This document shows, in pieces, positions 22,023-23,807 of a stretch of 23,807 bases of DNA. The stretch spans positions 1 to 23,807 of the forward strand of contig JBKJUS010000022.1 in the NCBI GenBank assembly GCA_046590575.1, given 5' to 3'. How positions within the stretch are numbered: position 1 is the first letter of the stretch; the number at the start of each line of letters is the position of its first letter. This DNA is from DATLNF01 sp046590575. GTDB lineage: Bacteria; Actinomycetota; Actinomycetes; BP-191. Below the pieces are notes generated by a model. The model worked only from the letters and a program-made list of their open reading frames with translations. It searched no databases and was not told where the DNA came from. Position numbers and translations under genes: made by a program.

Positions 22023-22043
22023 TTTTCCACAAGCTGTGGATAA
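22023..22043. promoter_or_regulatory. Two facing DnaA-box-like sites
   Basis: TTTTCCACA (22023-22031) and TGTGGATAA (22035-22043) face each other across AGC. The second is an exact DnaA box (TTATCCACA) on the minus strand; the first differs from consensus at one base. Two boxes alone do not make a replication origin. Confidence 0.4.
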
Positions 22044-22146
22044 AATTCACGCTCCTGACCCCTACGGCCACCGCCAGTGGCTTGAACTCGCGACGCGGTT
22101 CGGCTAACGGCGCGGCCATCCCACAGGCGGGTCCGTCATACCGGTG

Positions 22147-22162
22147 CCGATCTCACGATCGG
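22147..22162. repeat. Short hairpin in the rpsB leader
   Basis: CCGATC and GATCGG form a perfect 6-bp stem around TCAC, 40 bases before the rpsB start. It may lie in the rpsB 5' leader, but its role is unknown. Confidence 0.3.
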
Positions 22163-22202
22163 TTCTTGGATCCGCCGAGGTTTAACCGGAAGGAGACTGA
22201 TT

Positions 22203-23018
22203 ATGGCGACCACTGTCGTCACCCTGCAGCAATTGCTCGAGGCTGGAGCCCACTTCGGCCACCAGACCCACCGCTGGAATCCCCGCATGAAGCCGTACAT
22301 TTTCGGCGAGCGGAACGGCGTTCACATCATCGACCTGTCGCAGAGCGTCCCGTTGTTCGCTCGTGCGCTCGAATTCGTCCAGCAAGCCGTTGCACGCGGC
22401 GGCAAGGTATTGTTCGTCGGCACCAAGCGCCAAGCGCAGGATGCGGTCGCCGAGGCGGCTCGCGCGTCGGGCCAGCATTTCGTCAACCACCGCTGGCTCG
22501 GCGGCATGCTGACCAACTGGAAGACCATTTCCAACTCGATCAAGCGCCTCAAGACGCTCGAAGAGCAGCTGTCGGGTGACACCGCCGGTCTGACCAAGAA
22601 GGAAGTTCTCCAGCTCACCCGCGAGCGCGACAAGCTCGAGAAGAGCCTCGGCGGCATCCGTGACATGGGCGGGCTTCCCGACGTCATGTTCGTGATCGAT
22701 TCGAACAAGGAAGAGCTCGCGATCAAGGAAGCCAACGTCCTTGGCATCCCGGTCGTCGCGATCCTCGATTCGAACTCGAACCCGCAGGGCATCGCCTTCC
22801 CGGTTCCGGGCAACGACGACGCCAGCCGCGCCATCCGCTTGTACTGCGAGGCGATCGCCAGTTCGGCGATGGCTGGCAAGTCGGGCAACGCCCAGGCGCG
22901 TGGCGAGGACATCGGCGCGATGGCCGAACCCCCGGTCGAAGCTGCGACGATCGAAGCCGCGCCGATTGAGGCCGCGCCCGTCGAAGCTGCCACGGCCGAC
23001 GCTCAACCCGCTGCGTAA
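22203..23018 (+). CDS. rpsB: 30S ribosomal protein S2
   Basis: The 271-residue protein is unmistakable S2: LLEAGAHFGHQTHRWNP, the RGGKVLFVGTKRQAQD segment, HRWLGGMLTNWKTI, GGLPDVMFVID and IPVVAILDSNSNPQGI. The PVPGNDDASRAIRLYC segment is of alphaproteobacterial style. A C-terminal tail rich in Glu, Ala and Pro with repeated IEAAP/VEAAT units extends beyond the core. The ATG has AGGAG (22191-22195) seven bases upstream. Followed by tsf, the usual bacterial order. Confidence 0.97.
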   Translation: MATTVVTLQQLLEAGAHFGHQTHRWNPRMKPYIFGERNGVHIIDLSQSVPLFARALEFVQQAVARGGKVLFVGTKRQAQDAVAEAARASGQHFVNHRWLGGMLTNWKTISNSIKRLKTLEEQLSGDTAGLTKKEVLQLTRERDKLEKSLGGIRDMGGLPDVMFVIDSNKEELAIKEANVLGIPVVAILDSNSNPQGIAFPVPGNDDASRAIRLYCEAIASSAMAGKSGNAQARGEDIGAMAEPPVEAATIEAAPIEAAPVEAATADAQPAA

Positions 23019-23025
23019 TAACACT

Positions 23026-23086
23026 GTTCGTTTCGAGCGAAGTCGAGGGACGCCCGTGAGGCATCTCGAGTTCGCTCGATGCGAAC
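23026..23086. repeat. Intergenic palindromic repeat between rpsB and tsf
   Basis: The arms 23026-23047 and 23065-23086 pair over 22 bases with three mismatches, around a 17-base loop. The core of one arm is GTTCGTTTCGAGCGAA, the other TTCGCTCGATGCGAAC. I recognise this sequence style from intergenic repeats scattered through sphingomonad genomes. In the transcript it would form a stable hairpin between the two genes and could tune the tsf level or mRNA decay. Confidence 0.75.
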
Positions 23087-23110
23087 GGGTTCGGATTAAA
23101 GGAAATTGTG

Positions 23111-23807
23111 ATGGCTGAGATCACCGCCGCTTCGGTGAAGGAACTGCGCGAGCGCACCGGCGCCGGCATGATGGATTGCAAGAAGGCGCTGTCCGAGAAC
23201 CAGGGCGAAATGGAAGCATCGGTCGACTGGCTGCGTGCCAAGGGCCTTGCCGCCGCCGCCAAGAAGGCCGGGCGCACTGCCGCCGAGGGCCTGGTCGGCG
23301 TTGCCGTCGAAGGCACCCGCGGCGCAGTCGTCGAAGTCAATTCGGAAACCGACTTCGTCGCCAAGAACGAGCAGTTCCAGGATTTTGTCCGCGAAGTGTC
23401 CAAGCTCGCCCTGACCGTCAACGGTGACATTGAAGCGATCAAGATCGCGACCTATCCCGGCGCCGGCACCGTTGAAGAAAAGCTGACCGACAACATCGCA
23501 ACGATCGGTGAAAACCAGTCGCTACGCCGCGCCAAACTGCTCGAAGTGAGTGAAGGCGTGGTCGTCAGTTACGTCCATAACGCCGCCGCGCCCAACATGG
23601 GCAAGATCGGCGTGCTGGTCGCGCTTGAAGGGGCCGGTGACGCAGGTTCGTTGACGGCGCTCGGCAAGCAGTTGGCGATGCATATTGCCGCCGCCAATCC
23701 GCTCAGCCTTGATGCGTCGGGACACGACGCCGACCTGCTCGCCCGCGAGCGCGCAATCGCCGTCGAAAAGGCCAATGAGAGCGGCAAGCCAGCGGCGATC
23801 ATCGAGA
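23111..23807 (+). CDS. tsf: Elongation factor Ts, 3' end missing
   Basis: The first 232 codons are present and the frame runs off the right edge of the window. EF-Ts exchanges GDP for GTP on EF-Tu. The N-terminal UBA-like domain (ITAASVKELRERTGAGMMDC) is complete, and TDFVAKNEQFQDF contains the TDFVAKN motif that contacts EF-Tu. The dimerisation domain follows (LLEVSEGVVVSYVHN, GKIGVLVALEG). The ATG has AAAGGA ending 7 bases upstream. Bacterial EF-Ts is commonly close to 300 residues, so roughly 70 are missing. Confidence 0.96.
   Translation, partial: MAEITAASVKELRERTGAGMMDCKKALSENQGEMEASVDWLRAKGLAAAAKKAGRTAAEGLVGVAVEGTRGAVVEVNSETDFVAKNEQFQDFVREVSKLALTVNGDIEAIKIATYPGAGTVEEKLTDNIATIGENQSLRRAKLLEVSEGVVVSYVHNAAAPNMGKIGVLVALEGAGDAGSLTALGKQLAMHIAAANPLSLDASGHDADLLARERAIAVEKANESGKPAAIIE

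Larger units (their letters stand above)
21903..22202. other. 300-bp intergenic region between the small membrane gene and rpsB
   Basis: No gene is supported here. It holds the SOS box and -35 element facing the minus-strand gene, a pair of facing DnaA-box-like sites, and a short hairpin before rpsB. The promoter of rpsB must lie here, but I could not pick a clear -35/-10 pair for it. Confidence 0.6.

Noticed and set aside
22023..22043. Chromosomal replication origin
   Set aside because: Only two DnaA-box-like sites are present, with no AT-rich unwinding region and no dnaA, dnaN or other usual origin neighbours.
20100..23807. Horizontal transfer of a sphingomonad block into an actinobacterium
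   Set aside because: It would duplicate or replace core genes (rpsB, tsf, psd, pssA) with an in-frame fusion inside icd. An assembly chimera explains the same facts more simply, though reads are needed to settle it.

Overview
The window reads as two genomes joined in one contig. About 1 to 19,700 is a high-GC actinobacterial chromosome segment. Its markers are a three-subunit succinate dehydrogenase with a b558-type SdhC, an LpdA-type quinone reductase, a family of DUF559 nuclease-like genes, many GTG/TTG starts, and several TANNNT boxes placed 6-8 bases before a start codon, as in leaderless actinobacterial genes. About 19,950 to 23,807 is an alphaproteobacterial, most likely Sphingomonadales, segment: psd-pssA, a small membrane protein, rpsB-tsf, a GTTC-N7-GTTC SOS box and a sphingomonad-style intergenic palindrome. 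The change of style falls inside isocitrate dehydrogenase (icd), one of the most conserved genes present. A metagenome assembly joining two organisms through shared icd sequence is the simplest explanation; codon use and residue signatures change across the gene while the frame stays open.

Layout of the actinobacterial part. At 1-1,250 there is a GC-rich tandem repeat, then a gene with an AbiEi-like N-terminus and a DUF559 nuclease-like C-terminus. It is framed by two 65-bp palindromic direct repeats and preceded by two hairpins. Next are lpdA (minus strand) and a divergent gamma-glutamylcyclotransferase-like gene, then a stand-alone methylmalonyl-CoA-mutase-type large subunit (minus) that diverges from sdhCAB (plus). 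Downstream of sdhB come a membrane PAS-GGDEF-EAL-GAF cyclic-di-GMP protein, a D-alanyl-D-alanine carboxypeptidase and a cold-shock protein. The minus-strand block at 13,099-20,099 reads, in transcription order, icd, a CNNM/CorC-type CBS membrane protein, trpS, a 2H phosphoesterase (2'-5' RNA ligase family), a YihY/BrkB membrane protein, an atypical SDR and a SAM methyltransferase. Several of these overlap by 4-8 bases or are nearly contiguous.

Metabolic reading: the mutase, succinate dehydrogenase and isocitrate dehydrogenase all feed or run the TCA cycle. The mutase has the active-site residues expected for methylmalonyl-CoA, so it may supply succinyl-CoA upstream of the divergent sdh operon, but it lacks the B12-binding domain and no small subunit is nearby. 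The other genes are ordinary chromosomal housekeeping functions.

No tRNA, rRNA, CRISPR array, insertion sequence, prophage or integration site was recognised. The three most interesting observations are the DUF559 gene framed by matching palindromic repeats, an SOS box and a good -35 element in front of a 78-residue single-helix membrane protein in the sphingomonad part, and the icd junction itself, which should be resolved before any synteny across it is believed.
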